DNA from: Hydrogenophaga sp.
Lineage (GTDB): Bacteria > Pseudomonadota > Gammaproteobacteria > Burkholderiales > Burkholderiaceae_C
NCBI RefSeq assembly: GCF_019264445.1
Contig: NZ_JAHVAB010000067.1
Span: 41,841 to 105,840 of the forward strand
Direction: 5' to 3'
Length of the DNA: 64,000 bases
Shown piece after piece: positions 24,957 to 33,165 of this stretch (position 1 is the first letter of the stretch; each line of letters opens with the position of its first letter). Below the pieces are notes generated by a model. It ran no database searches. It saw nothing but the letters and a program-made list of their open reading frames with translations, and was not told the DNA's origin. Both the position numbers and the translations under genes were made by a program.

Positions 24957-25017
24957 GGAATCTCCAAACTATTTCAAGCCAATATAGGTTGGATGATATC
25001 GGGGAACACAGAACATC

Positions 25018-25032
25018 AAGCCAATTTGGCTT
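25018..25032. promoter_or_regulatory. Palindromic operator candidate for the XRE regulator
   Basis: AAGCCAATTTGGCTT, two 7-bp arms around one base, 47 bp before the XRE start. A half-site TCAAGCCAAT recurs at 24974-24983 in the same divergent region. Autoregulation by the adjacent helix-turn-helix protein is plausible. Confidence 0.45.
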
Positions 25033-25079
25033 AACCGAGATTGGGTTGGTTAATCGCATGCGAACACTGATCGCAATGC

Positions 25080-25346
25080 ATGTCCATCTACGACACCGCC
25101 TATCGCCGATTTCTGGCAGAGCTTCGAGGCGCCCGGCAGGCTGTAGGGTTGAGCCAGGAAGAACTCGCAATCCGTCTTGACAAACACCAGACCTTCGTAT
25201 CGAAGGTGGAGAAGGGTCAACGCTACCTCGATGTACTCGAGTTCATTCGCTGGACGAATGCGCTAGATGTTGACCCGGTTCAGCTAGTTTCTGCGCTCCG
25301 TGACGACGTACTTGCGCGCAAACCTAGGCGGAAGTCGAGCGATTGA
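25080..25346 (+). CDS. XRE-family helix-turn-helix regulator
   Basis: 88 residues, nearly all one Cro/C1-type domain: LRGARQAVGLSQEELAIRLDKHQTFVSKVEKGQRYLDVLEF, with the recognition helix at QTFVSKVE. It is a DNA-binding repressor typical of islands and prophages. It stands alone, divergent from the lipoprotein gene, with a palindrome in its promoter region. Confidence 0.88.
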   Translation: MSIYDTAYRRFLAELRGARQAVGLSQEELAIRLDKHQTFVSKVEKGQRYLDVLEFIRWTNALDVDPVQLVSALRDDVLARKPRRKSSD

Positions 25347-25562
25347 GGTCCGACACGCGCTCGTAGCGCCTGCCGACGACCAGCGACCCCAACCCGGTAC
25401 GTCTTATTCACTTGGCGGTCGCGTATTGGCGCTAAGCGTGTCATATCGTGCCAGGCAACCGAAGCAGTGCCGACGACCCGAAGCACCCTACGCACCAGTT
25501 TTTTCCAAAATTGGACTGCTTTATGCGATGTACTAGGCGGTGTCAAAGCGGTGCTTTGGAAA

Positions 25563-25606
25563 TCCCCTACCTGTGCCCGACCCTATGGTAAGTGGACAGT
25601 AGGGGA
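25563..25606. repeat. Inverted repeat downstream of the replication-like gene
   Basis: TCCCCTACCTGT (25563-25574) and ACAGTAGGGGA (25596-25606) can pair with one bulge. It lies between the XRE gene and the 3' end of the gene at 25644-26573, in an otherwise gene-free 297 bp. It may be a terminator or an origin-type hairpin; there is no T-run. Confidence 0.4.
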
Positions 25607-25643
25607 GTTCGTCGTCTAACTAGTTGATATCAAAGGGTTTAAA

Positions 25644-26573
25644 TCAACCTGGAGGCTTGCGCCAGAACCCATTCTCATTGCCAGGAAGTATCGACTCCAC
25701 CCTGACCCTCGGAAAGAGGTGCGAAGGCACTTTCCCACCGAACACGTTGCACGAATGGAACATGTACTCCAGATCATGCGCCCTGAAGTACCCGGAGTCA
25801 TGAAGCGCAACCATCCGCTCAAAGCTGTGCCCGATTCGCCGGATGGAGTCCACCCTAGTGCGATACGGAAACCTGCGAGACTTCCCTTCGCGTGCTTTCT
25901 CGAAGTGACGACACCACTCCTTCCCAATTTCCTCTGCCGAGGGGATGTCAACCAAGTGGATGTTCTTTTCCCAGAACGCGCGGTGATCCAAGTTGAGCAA
26001 CCCGGCCTGGTGTCGAATGCCAGCTGCGTCAAGGTGTTTGGATCCCACGATTCTCAACTCAACGTGAGTGCAACTCCACTCGGGCGCGATCTTGCTCTGA
26101 TGATCCGAGTAGGCGAGCAGATTTTTCCTTGGCCCATGATTCCTGTCAAAGTTGAAGTAGGTAGTGTTCTCGTACTGGCGCGACGGCTCCGTTGACTTTG
26201 CGGTGGTACGCATATGCCGGGTCATGATGCCGTGCAGAAGTTGAGCATCCTGCTTAGAACGCGTTAGGAGGTCCAAACACACCTGGACCTTGGTGACGAC
26301 GCAGTCGTGCCCTGAAAGCGCCTCTATGGCCTCCCTACGCGGTTGATGTATCCACATTCGATACTTCGTACATCCGACGAACGGAGAAAACTTCTCGGGA
26401 TACCACAGCCGGCGACAGTGCTGCTTCATCTCACCGACAAAGCTTCGCGGGAAACGGCTCATGGATTGCAGCTCAATCGAGTCAAATCCAGATTCGGCAC
26501 GTGCGATGAGCGCGGCGAGAGGCTGATCGGCGACCCAGCGTATCGAAGCGAAAGGGGTGTGTTGTAAATACAT
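25644..26573 (-). CDS. Replication-initiation-like protein (tentative)
   Basis: 309 residues starting at the ATG at 26571-26573 (MYLQHTPF), chosen for AGGA about 6 bp upstream. A strand VQVCLDLL, then TTYFNFDR with RKNLLAYSDHQSKI, then CTHVELRIVG is the spacing seen in rolling-circle Rep and phage replication-initiation proteins, where a YDK-like segment precedes an (H/R)xExR strand. The catalytic Tyr is not identified. A role in island replication or mobilisation is therefore a guess. Similar 17-bp motifs flank the gene. Confidence 0.5.
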   Translation of the reverse strand: MYLQHTPFASIRWVADQPLAALIARAESGFDSIELQSMSRFPRSFVGEMKQHCRRLWYPEKFSPFVGCTKYRMWIHQPRREAIEALSGHDCVVTKVQVCLDLLTRSKQDAQLLHGIMTRHMRTTAKSTEPSRQYENTTYFNFDRNHGPRKNLLAYSDHQSKIAPEWSCTHVELRIVGSKHLDAAGIRHQAGLLNLDHRAFWEKNIHLVDIPSAEEIGKEWCRHFEKAREGKSRRFPYRTRVDSIRRIGHSFERMVALHDSGYFRAHDLEYMFHSCNVFGGKVPSHLFPRVRVESILPGNENGFWRKPPG

Positions 26574-27538
26574 ACTCGTCCTAAGAGGTTGTCGCAAGCA
26601 CATGCCTGCTTCAGACATATACGGACGAGCACACTGACAGGTCGTGTTTGCAGCCTTAAATCACCCCATAGTAAGTTGATTTTGGTTGTTGCAGTATTTA
26701 TAGCATCAGATTTCAGTGGAATTTTTCGAGAGGGTGCGCTCACTTCAGTTTGAGATTATTTTTTGCGCCAGCGGGGCACCACCTTTTCTAGGGTTGTGAA
26801 GGCACCCACAGCTGGCGACATGAGTCCTTCGCCTCCGTGCGCACAGCGTCCTCGGTTAGCAACCGACACAGCCCGGCGGTGACAGCATTCAGAGGGCGTA
26901 GCAAGTCAGAACGATCTCTTCAGCGTTCTGCAAGCCGAGCCAAGCCGTGCTTGAGTGACATCAGTAGCGCAGCGCTGCTAGGCATGGGGTGGAACCTCTC
27001 GAATGCCTTTGCTTGCTTGTGTATCACCTACTAAGCGACGTTTGCAATTATTAATTGCCAAAACCTTCGCCTCACCAGACGGTCGCAGAAGCCTAGTAGC
27101 CAACTTGACGTCGTGAGAACAGTTCCTCGGCTGCTCGCCAGCATTCACCGCCTGCCCGCTGATTAATTTTCATGAAATCAAGCTAGCAGATCTGCGACGG
27201 TCCCAATCATCACCTACGCCACCGAGGCGGCCAGCGCCTCGGTGGCGTCGCGCCCTGTATTCTTTCTCCGCAGCGCAATTCGAACCGAGAGCAAGCCGAT
27301 AGCCGCGTCAAATGAGCTCAGAACGCAGAACGGGCAAGCCCGCTCCGAGGGGCGCAATGAGTTCATCCCTCACCCGGGGCGCGCCTAGCCGAAACACCGG
27401 ATCAACACTATGTGGCACGATGAGCGCCGACGAAGGCCACGTCCATCTACTAGCATCTTCTCACGGTATCTTTGACGGTATCCCGTCAGCTCCTGCTTAC
27501 AGACACCTAGCTGTAATGCGGTTTTCAGGCCGGTTTGT
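26574..27538. other. Gene-poor right end of the island
   Basis: About 960 bp without a supported gene. It holds a 17-bp motif at 26663-26679 resembling one at 25580-25596, and a perfect 12-bp stem-loop at 27218-27246. The remaining small frames lack ribosome sites or recognisable products. It probably contains decayed sequence adjoining the attachment site. Confidence 0.5.
27218..27246. repeat. Perfect 12-bp inverted repeat
   Basis: GCCACCGAGGCG (27218-27229) pairs exactly with CGCCTCGGTGGC (27235-27246) around a 5-base loop. No T-run follows on either strand, so a simple terminator is unlikely. It lies 300 bp inside the right end of the island. Confidence 0.6.
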
Positions 27539-27557
27539 GATTCCGACCCCGGCACCA
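27539..27557 (+). repeat. attR: imperfect copy of the tRNA-Leu 3' end
   Basis: GATTCCGACCCCGG followed by CACCA, identical to the tRNA-Leu 3' end except for one missing G. The tRNA body is absent upstream, so this is an attachment-site copy and not a second tRNA. It is followed after 6 bases by a strong terminator, and then by backbone genes. Confidence 0.7.
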
Positions 27558-27563
27558 CAGACG

Positions 27564-27594
27564 AAGCCGTGCAGGCCTGCCGCACGGCTTTTTT
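27564..27594 (+). terminator. Orphan rho-independent terminator, originally of tRNA-Leu
   Basis: The stem AAGCCGTGC (27564-27572) with GCACGGCTT (27582-27590), a 9-base loop and a run of six T. No plus-strand gene precedes it for over 2 kb. Its position right after attR fits a tRNA-Leu terminator pushed 19.5 kb away by the island. Confidence 0.8.
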
Positions 27595-27603
27595 GTTGCC
27601 TGC

Positions 27604-28536
27604 TCAGCCGCCAGGCGGCGGCTTGAGCCCCTCTGCCACGCTGGGGTAGCGAAGCCGCAGCCCCAGTTCCCGCTTCATTCGCTCGTTGCGCAAGCGGCGC
27701 GATTCGCTCATGAAACTCAGCAGCATCAGCGGCAACTGATCGCTCGCCGCATCACGCGCCACCCGCGGCGGGCGGGGCAAGCCGTACAAGTCGGCCGCGA
27801 GATCAAAGTAGTCGCCCATCTTGAGTTCGGTGTCGTCCACCACGTTCACATTGCGCTGTGGCCGGCCGCGCCACAACGCCAGCACGCAGGCGCGAGCCAG
27901 GTCGTCGGCGTGCACATGGTTCGTGTAGACATCGTCCTCGGCGCGCAGCACCGGGGTGCCACGCTGCAGGCGCTCGCGAGGTGTGCCGTTGGGGCGGTCC
28001 GGGGCATAGATGCCCGGGATGCGCAGCACCGTGGTGCGCACTCCGGTGGCGCGGCCCAGCCAGTGCACGGCGGTTTCGGCATCGACCCGACGCCAGGCGC
28101 GCGGCGTCTGGGGACGGGCCGGCGCGGTCTCGTCGATCCATCGGCCCTGGGCGTCGCCGTACACGCCGCTGGTGGAGCCGTAGACGATCGATGCCGGCAA
28201 TGACCGTTGTGCCAGCGCCCGCACCAGCGCTCGGGTGCGGGGATCCAATCGCCAGTCGATCTGTTCGCTCGACGGCGGGGGCGCCAGGTGCAGCACGCGG
28301 GTGGCCACACCCGCCAGGCGGCGCAAGGTGCGCGAATCGTCCAGGTTGCCCTGCAGGGGCGTCAGGCCCAGTGCCCGCAGTTGGGGCGCGCGCTCAGGGC
28401 TGGAAGTCAGCGCCAGCACACGGACACGTTGTGCACCACCCAGGCCACGCGCCGCACGCTGACCCACGTCGCCACAACCCACGATAAGCACCCGCTCACG
28501 CCGAAAGCGTGCGGGCAAAGCGCCGAGAAGGCTCAT
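27604..28536 (-). CDS. NAD(P)-dependent epimerase/dehydratase family protein (YeeZ-like)
   Basis: 310 residues from the ATG at 28534-28536. An N-terminal Rossmann motif (VLIVGCGDVGQRAARGL) is followed by an extended-SDR body (YGSTSGVYGD, DDVYTNHVHADDLA). The YxxxK of true epimerases is not clear, as in YeeZ-type members whose substrate is unknown. The first chromosomal gene right of the island, it converges on the displaced tRNA terminator and diverges from the reductase gene at 28620. Confidence 0.85.
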   Translation of the reverse strand: MSLLGALPARFRRERVLIVGCGDVGQRAARGLGGAQRVRVLALTSSPERAPQLRALGLTPLQGNLDDSRTLRRLAGVATRVLHLAPPPSSEQIDWRLDPRTRALVRALAQRSLPASIVYGSTSGVYGDAQGRWIDETAPARPQTPRAWRRVDAETAVHWLGRATGVRTTVLRIPGIYAPDRPNGTPRERLQRGTPVLRAEDDVYTNHVHADDLARACVLALWRGRPQRNVNVVDDTELKMGDYFDLAADLYGLPRPPRVARDAASDQLPLMLLSFMSESRRLRNERMKRELGLRLRYPSVAEGLKPPPGG

Positions 28537-28619
28537 GCGAAATCCGGATTTGAGACAATGACGGGTTGCTGTGCGCGCCCTTCGCGCGGTCAGACACCCC
28601 CTTTTCAACACGTGCCAGT

Positions 28620-29654
28620 ATGACATTCACCATCACCGTCGAGCCCAGCGGGCGCACCTTCACCGCCGAACCCGCCGAGGCCATGCTGGCCGCCGGCATT
28701 CGCCAGGGCATCGGCCTGCCCTACGGCTGCAAGGACGGCGCCTGCGGTTCGTGCAAATGCAAGCGCTTGTCAGGCACCGTGGTGCACGGTCCGCACCAGG
28801 CCAAGGCGCTGAGCCCCGAAGAAGAAGCGGCTGGCTATGTGCTGACCTGCTGTGGTGTGGCGCAAAGCGACGTGGTGCTTGAATCGCGCCAGGTGACGGA
28901 GGCCGGTGCCCACCCCATCAAGAAGATGCCGGTGCGCGTGAGTGCGATGGAGCGCGCCTCGCACGACGTGATCGTGTTGCGGCTGCAACTGCCCGCCAGC
29001 GATGCCTTTCAGTACCACGCGGGCCAGTACGTGGAATTCCTGCTGCGCGATGGTGACCGCCGCAGCTACTCGATGGCCAACGCACCGCACACGCAAGCCA
29101 CCCAGCCCTCGCTGGAACTGCACCTGCGCCACATGCCGGGCGGCAAGTTCACCGACCACGTGTTCAGCACGATGAAGGAAAAGGACATCCTGCGCATCGA
29201 AGGGCCGTACGGCAGCTTCTTCCTGCGCGAGGACAGCGAAAAACCCATCGTGTTGCTGGCCTCGGGCACCGGCTTCGCACCGATCAAGGCGGTGATCGAG
29301 CACATGCAGTTCAAGGGCATCACCCGCGCGGCCACGCTCTACTGGGGCGGCCGCCGCCCTGCCGATCTGTACCAGAGCGCCTGGATCGAAGCGCGCCTGG
29401 CCGAGATGCCGAACCTGCGCTACGTGCCCGTGGTGTCCGACGCCCTGCCCGAAGATGCGTGGACGGGCCGCACGGGTTTCGTGCACCGCGCCGTGCTGCA
29501 GGACTTCCCCGACCTGTCGGGCCATGAGGTGTATGCGTGCGGCGCACCGATCGTGGTCGAGTCGGCCCAGCGCGACTATGTCGCCGAAGCCGGTTTGCCC
29601 GCCGAGGCTTTCTTCGCCGACTCGTTCACCAGTGCCGCAGACAAGGCCGCCTGA
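28620..29654 (+). CDS. 2Fe-2S flavoprotein reductase (CDP-6-deoxy-delta-3,4-glucoseen reductase-like)
   Basis: 344 residues from the ATG at 28620-28622. An N-terminal ferredoxin domain with CKDGACGSCKCK (plant-type C-x4-C-x2-C) and a fourth Cys in LTCCG is followed by an FAD domain (RSYSMANAPH) and an NAD domain (GTGFAPIKAV). It is an NADH-dependent electron donor of the AscD/phenol-hydroxylase-reductase class. It has the same layout and length as the island's TphA1. Its partner oxygenase or reductase is not in the neighbourhood, so the annotated name reflects family habit and not function. Confidence 0.88.
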   Translation: MTFTITVEPSGRTFTAEPAEAMLAAGIRQGIGLPYGCKDGACGSCKCKRLSGTVVHGPHQAKALSPEEEAAGYVLTCCGVAQSDVVLESRQVTEAGAHPIKKMPVRVSAMERASHDVIVLRLQLPASDAFQYHAGQYVEFLLRDGDRRSYSMANAPHTQATQPSLELHLRHMPGGKFTDHVFSTMKEKDILRIEGPYGSFFLREDSEKPIVLLASGTGFAPIKAVIEHMQFKGITRAATLYWGGRRPADLYQSAWIEARLAEMPNLRYVPVVSDALPEDAWTGRTGFVHRAVLQDFPDLSGHEVYACGAPIVVESAQRDYVAEAGLPAEAFFADSFTSAADKAA

Positions 29655-29687
29655 GCCACCACGCACCCGACCACAGGAGACACACAC

Positions 29688-30668
29688 ATGCTGAACCGCC
29701 GACAACTCATCACCCGTTCTGCAATGGCCAGCGCGAGCCTCGCCCTGCCGGGTTTCGCGATGGCGCAGGCTGCGAGCACCACGCGCATCGTGGTGCCCTT
29801 CGCAGCCGGGGGGCCCATCGACGTGACCGCGCGCATCCTGGCCGAAGCGGTGAAAGGAACGCTGGGCACCGTGATCGTGGAAAACCGGCCGGGCGCAGGC
29901 GGCAACATCGGTGTGAGCGCGGTGGCGAAGGCACCGGCGGATGGCCTCACCCTGGGCATTGCCACCACCGCGTCGCACGGCATCAACCCCTGGTTGTTCA
30001 AGCAACTGCCTTACGACCCGGCGAAAGACTTCGCCGCCGTCACGCAAATGCTGCGCGTGCCCAACGTGCTCGTGATGAACGCCGAGTCCGCCGCGCGCCT
30101 GAAGGTCAACACGCTGGCCGACCTGATTGCTTACGGCAAGGCCAACCCGGGCAAGCTGAACTACGGCTCAGGTGGCAACGGCAGCGCAGGGCACCTCGCT
30201 GGTGAGCTGTTCAAGAACCAGGCGGGCATTTTTGCCGTGCACATTCCCTACAACGGCGGCAACCCGGCACAGCTCGGCCTGCTCTCGGGCCAGGTGGATT
30301 TCAACTTCGACAACCTGGCCACCGCCGCCGCCAACATCCGCTCGGGCAAGCTCAAGGCGCTGGCGGTGACCACCGCGCAGCGCAGCAGCGTGATGCCCGA
30401 TGTGCCCACGGTGGCGGCCAGCCTGCCCGGCTTCGAGATCGACACCTGGTGGGGCCTCATCGCTCCGGCCGGCACACCCGCCGACACGGTGCGCAAGCTC
30501 AACACCGCCTTCAGCGCTGCGCTCAACTCGCCCGAGGTGAAAACGCGCTTTGCCCAGCTGCTGGCCGAGCCCGCCCCCAGCACGCCGGAGCAGTTCGACG
30601 ACTTCATGAAGCGCGAGCGCGCGAAGTACGAGCGTCTGGTGAAGATCAGCGGCGCAACGGTGGACTGA
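29688..30668 (+). CDS. Tripartite tricarboxylate transporter substrate-binding protein (Bug/TctC family)
   Basis: 326 residues with a twin-arginine-like signal (LNRRQLITRSAMAS) and cleavage near AMA-QA. The Bug-family landmarks are IVVPFAAGGPIDVTAR, VIVENRPGAGGNIG, GKLNYGSGGNGSAGHLAGELF and HIPYNGG. It binds a small organic acid in the periplasm. The membrane partners TctA/TctB are not nearby, as is common for this expanded family in Burkholderiales. TphC, the terephthalate binding protein of Comamonas, is of this family, but nothing here ties this copy to terephthalate. Confidence 0.92.
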   Translation: MLNRRQLITRSAMASASLALPGFAMAQAASTTRIVVPFAAGGPIDVTARILAEAVKGTLGTVIVENRPGAGGNIGVSAVAKAPADGLTLGIATTASHGINPWLFKQLPYDPAKDFAAVTQMLRVPNVLVMNAESAARLKVNTLADLIAYGKANPGKLNYGSGGNGSAGHLAGELFKNQAGIFAVHIPYNGGNPAQLGLLSGQVDFNFDNLATAAANIRSGKLKALAVTTAQRSSVMPDVPTVAASLPGFEIDTWWGLIAPAGTPADTVRKLNTAFSAALNSPEVKTRFAQLLAEPAPSTPEQFDDFMKRERAKYERLVKISGATVD

Positions 30669-30709
30669 AAAAAAGCCACCTGCGCCGGAGCGAGATGGCT
30701 TGGCCAGAG

Positions 30710-30786
30710 ATACCGCGGAACCGGCTTTGCCGGGCCGCTGGTATCGCCCCCTTGAGGGGGTCGCGCAAAGCGCGGCGGGGGTGCCC
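30710..30786. repeat. Dispersed GC-rich intergenic repeat, copy 2
   Basis: It has the same block order as 4993-5072: ATACCGCGG, GGCTttGCC, CCGCTGGTAT, GCCCCCTTGAGGGGG, GCGCaaaGCGCGGCGGGGG. It ends 2 bp before the DctP stop and lies between convergent gene ends. It is probably a dispersed repeat working as a bidirectional terminator. Confidence 0.65.
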
Positions 30787-30788
30787 CC

Positions 30789-31823
30789 TTACTTCCTGGC
30801 CGCCACGGCCTTCTCGGCCTTCGTCACCAGGTCGGCACCGATCTGGTTCTTCCATTTGTCGTAGACCGGGCGCGTCACCTTGACGAACTCGGCACGTTGC
30901 TCCGGCGTCAGCTCGGTCACGGTCACGCCCATGTCGGTGAGCTGCTTCACCAGCGGCTTGCCAGGCTCGACCAGGCCCTTGCGCGCCAGGGCCTTGCCTT
31001 CCTTGCCGGCGTCGATGGCGGCTTGCTTGACGATGGCGCGGTCGGCCTCGGTCCAGCTGGCCCAGATGTCCTTGTTGACCACGAAGATCAGCGGATCGGC
31101 GACGTAGCCCCACAGCGTCAGGTGCTTCTGCTCCACCGACGGCAGCTTGGCGGCGAGGAACACCGACAACGGGTTTTCCTGCCCATCCACCGCGCGGCTG
31201 GCCATGGCGGGCTGCGCATCGGCCCAGCTCATCTGCGTGGGGTTGGCGCCCAGCGCGGTGAAGGTGTCCAGGAACAGCGGCGAACCCACCACGCGGATCT
31301 TGAGCCCTTTCAAATCGGCCGGCGTCTTGATGGCGTGCTTGGAGTTGGAGATTTCGCGGTAACCGTTTTCACCCCAGGCCAGTGGCACGGCGCCGGCCTT
31401 CTCGATGTCCTTGAACAGCTGGGCGCCCACCTCGCCCGTCGTGAGGGCGTCGATGGCGGCAAAGTCCGGCATCAGGAAAGGCATGGAAAACAGGTTGAGC
31501 TGGCGCACCTGCGGCGACCAGTTGATGGTCGAGCCCACGGCCAGGTCGATCACGCCCTGGCGCAGCGCGCTGAACTCGCGCGTCTGGTCGCCCTGGATCA
31601 GCGAGACACCGGGGTAGAGCTTGAAGTTGATGCGGCCCTGCGTGCGCTCGCGCACGAGGTTGGCCCAGATCTCGCCGCTCTTGCCCCAGGGGAAAGCGGT
31701 GCCCAGCACCAGCGACATGCGGTACTCGGGCTTGTAGGCGGCGGTGCTCTGGGCAAAGCCGTGGGTCGTCACGGCCAGCGCAGCAGCGGCCAGGGCGGTG
31801 GTGAGGAAAGTGCGCAGTTTCAT
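30789..31823 (-). CDS. TRAP transporter substrate-binding protein (DctP)
   Basis: 344 residues with a Sec signal (FLTTALAAAALAVTTHGFAQ). The DctP core is present (PGVSLIQGDQTREFSALRQG, LKGLKIRVVGSPLFLDTF with the substrate-binding Arg, MASRAVDGQENPLSVF). It binds an organic acid such as a C4-dicarboxylate or keto acid in the periplasm; the ligand is unknown. It is the last gene of the dctQ-dctM-dctP operon. It differs clearly from the orphan DctP of the island. Confidence 0.93.
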   Translation of the reverse strand: MKLRTFLTTALAAAALAVTTHGFAQSTAAYKPEYRMSLVLGTAFPWGKSGEIWANLVRERTQGRINFKLYPGVSLIQGDQTREFSALRQGVIDLAVGSTINWSPQVRQLNLFSMPFLMPDFAAIDALTTGEVGAQLFKDIEKAGAVPLAWGENGYREISNSKHAIKTPADLKGLKIRVVGSPLFLDTFTALGANPTQMSWADAQPAMASRAVDGQENPLSVFLAAKLPSVEQKHLTLWGYVADPLIFVVNKDIWASWTEADRAIVKQAAIDAGKEGKALARKGLVEPGKPLVKQLTDMGVTVTELTPEQRAEFVKVTRPVYDKWKNQIGADLVTKAEKAVAARK

Positions 31824-31866
31824 TCTTCAGGTCTCCTTGGTTGAAATGGGAATTGCACGGGCCGGG

Positions 31867-33165
31867 TCAGTAGCCCAGGCGCTGCGGCAACCACAGCGCG
31901 AGTTGCGGGAACGACACCACCAGCACGGTCACCAGCAGCATGGCCACCACCATCCAGCCCACCCAGCGGATGGTGTCTTCAATGCGCACCTGTGCAATGC
32001 GGCAGGACACCATGAGGTTCACGGCCAATGGTGGCGTGAATTGGCCCAGCGCCACCATCATGGTGAGGATGACACCGAACCACACCGGGTCCCACTGGAA
32101 GTGCTGCGCGATCGGCCACAGCAGCGGCACGAAGATCAGGAAGATGGAAATGCCGTCGAGGAACATGCCGGCCACACTCAGCAGCAGGATGATCAGCAGC
32201 ATCACCCCGATCTCGCCCAGACCGGAGTGGACGATGGCCTGCGTGACCGGGTCGATCACCCCCAGCGTGGACAACGAGAAGGCAAAGATGCCGGCGAGCG
32301 AGACGACGATCAGGATCACAGCGGAGAGCTCACCCGCCTCGCGGAAGATGTGAAACAGGTCGCGCACGCGGATCGTGCGGTGCACCACCATGCCCACGAA
32401 CAAACCGTAGAACACTGCGACCACGGCCGCTTCGGTGGGCGTGAACCAGCCCATGCGCATGCCGCCCAGAATGAGCACCGGCGCGGCCAGGCCCCACGAC
32501 GCTTCTCGCAGGCTGGCCCAGAAAGGCGGGCGCTCCAGCTGGGACTCGCCGGCGCCCATGCCGTGCCGTCGGGCCAGCCACACGGCAGGCACGATGAGCG
32601 CCAGGCCCACCAGCACACCGGGGATCAGGCCGGCCGCAAAGAGCGCGGGCACGGAGGCTCCGGGCACCAGCACCGAATAAATGATGAACGCGACGGAGGG
32701 TGGAATGAGGATGTCGGTGGCCGCTGCGGCACCGACCACGCTGGCGGAATACGCAGCCGGGTAGCCGCCGCGCTTCATGGCCGCGATCATCACGGCGCCC
32801 ACGGCCGCCGCCGTGGCCGGGCCGGAGCCCGAGATGCCACCAAGGAACATGGCCACCACGATGGCCACCAGCGGCAGCATGCCGGGGCCCTGCCCCACGA
32901 TGGCAATGGCAAAGCGCACCAGGCGCGCGGCCACCCCAGAGCGGTCAAAGATCGAGCCCACCAGCACAAACATGGGGATGGCGAGCAGCGGGTACTTGCC
33001 CAGCCCGGCATAGAAGTTCTGAGGCACGGCGAGCAGGCCGAACCACTGCGTGTGGAAATCGGCCATGGCAATGGCCGCTGCCCCCGCCAGGCCCAGCGCT
33101 GCGGCGATGGGCACGCCGGCCAGCATGGCGCCCAGGAACATCAGGAAAAGCAGCGCAGCGATCAT
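31867..33165 (-). CDS. TRAP transporter large permease (DctM)
   Basis: 432 residues from the ATG at 33163-33165, which overlaps the dctQ stop (ATGA). About 12 hydrophobic segments, with the conserved PLLAIPMFVLVGSIF, GGISGSGPATAAAVG, IPPSVAFIIYSVL, TPTEAAVVAV and FLDGISIFLIFVPLLWP. It forms the sodium-driven transport channel with DctQ in the inner membrane. Confidence 0.95.
   Translation of the reverse strand: MIAALLFLMFLGAMLAGVPIAAALGLAGAAAIAMADFHTQWFGLLAVPQNFYAGLGKYPLLAIPMFVLVGSIFDRSGVAARLVRFAIAIVGQGPGMLPLVAIVVAMFLGGISGSGPATAAAVGAVMIAAMKRGGYPAAYSASVVGAAAATDILIPPSVAFIIYSVLVPGASVPALFAAGLIPGVLVGLALIVPAVWLARRHGMGAGESQLERPPFWASLREASWGLAAPVLILGGMRMGWFTPTEAAVVAVFYGLFVGMVVHRTIRVRDLFHIFREAGELSAVILIVVSLAGIFAFSLSTLGVIDPVTQAIVHSGLGEIGVMLLIILLLSVAGMFLDGISIFLIFVPLLWPIAQHFQWDPVWFGVILTMMVALGQFTPPLAVNLMVSCRIAQVRIEDTIRWVGWMVVAMLLVTVLVVSFPQLALWLPQRLGY

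Larger units (their letters stand above)
8087..27557. mobile_element. Genomic island integrated at tRNA-Leu, carrying a terephthalate/P450 catabolic operon
   Basis: About 19.5 kb bounded by the tRNA-Leu 3' end and an imperfect copy of it at 27539-27557. The integrase lies beside the tRNA in the usual orientation. An orphan terminator at 27564-27594 directly follows the right copy and fits the missing tRNA terminator. Backbone segments (8087-13560 and 23860-27540) look visibly poorer in G+C than the flanking chromosome. The catabolic segment (about 15080-22910) is as G+C-rich as the host and was probably acquired as a separate module. No conjugation genes are seen, so it would rely on help for transfer. 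Repeated truncated genes show several rounds of recombination. Confidence 0.8.

Noticed and set aside
25280..25546. Minus-strand frame after the XRE gene
   Set aside because: It overlaps the XRE coding end, is Arg/Ser-rich and shows no domain or ribosome site.
27539..27557. A second tRNA-Leu gene
   Set aside because: Only the T-arm-to-CCA end is present; there is no acceptor 5' strand, D-arm or anticodon stem upstream.
27312..27626. A 104-codon plus-strand frame at the right island end
   Set aside because: It crosses the attR copy and the terminator, has no ribosome site and no recognisable product.
28620..30668. Reductase plus TTT binding protein read as part of the terephthalate system (TphA1 and TphC)
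   Set aside because: Both lie outside the island. The reductase is the common chromosomal CDP-6-deoxy-glucoseen-reductase type, and TTT binding proteins are abundant in this order; nothing links them to terephthalate.
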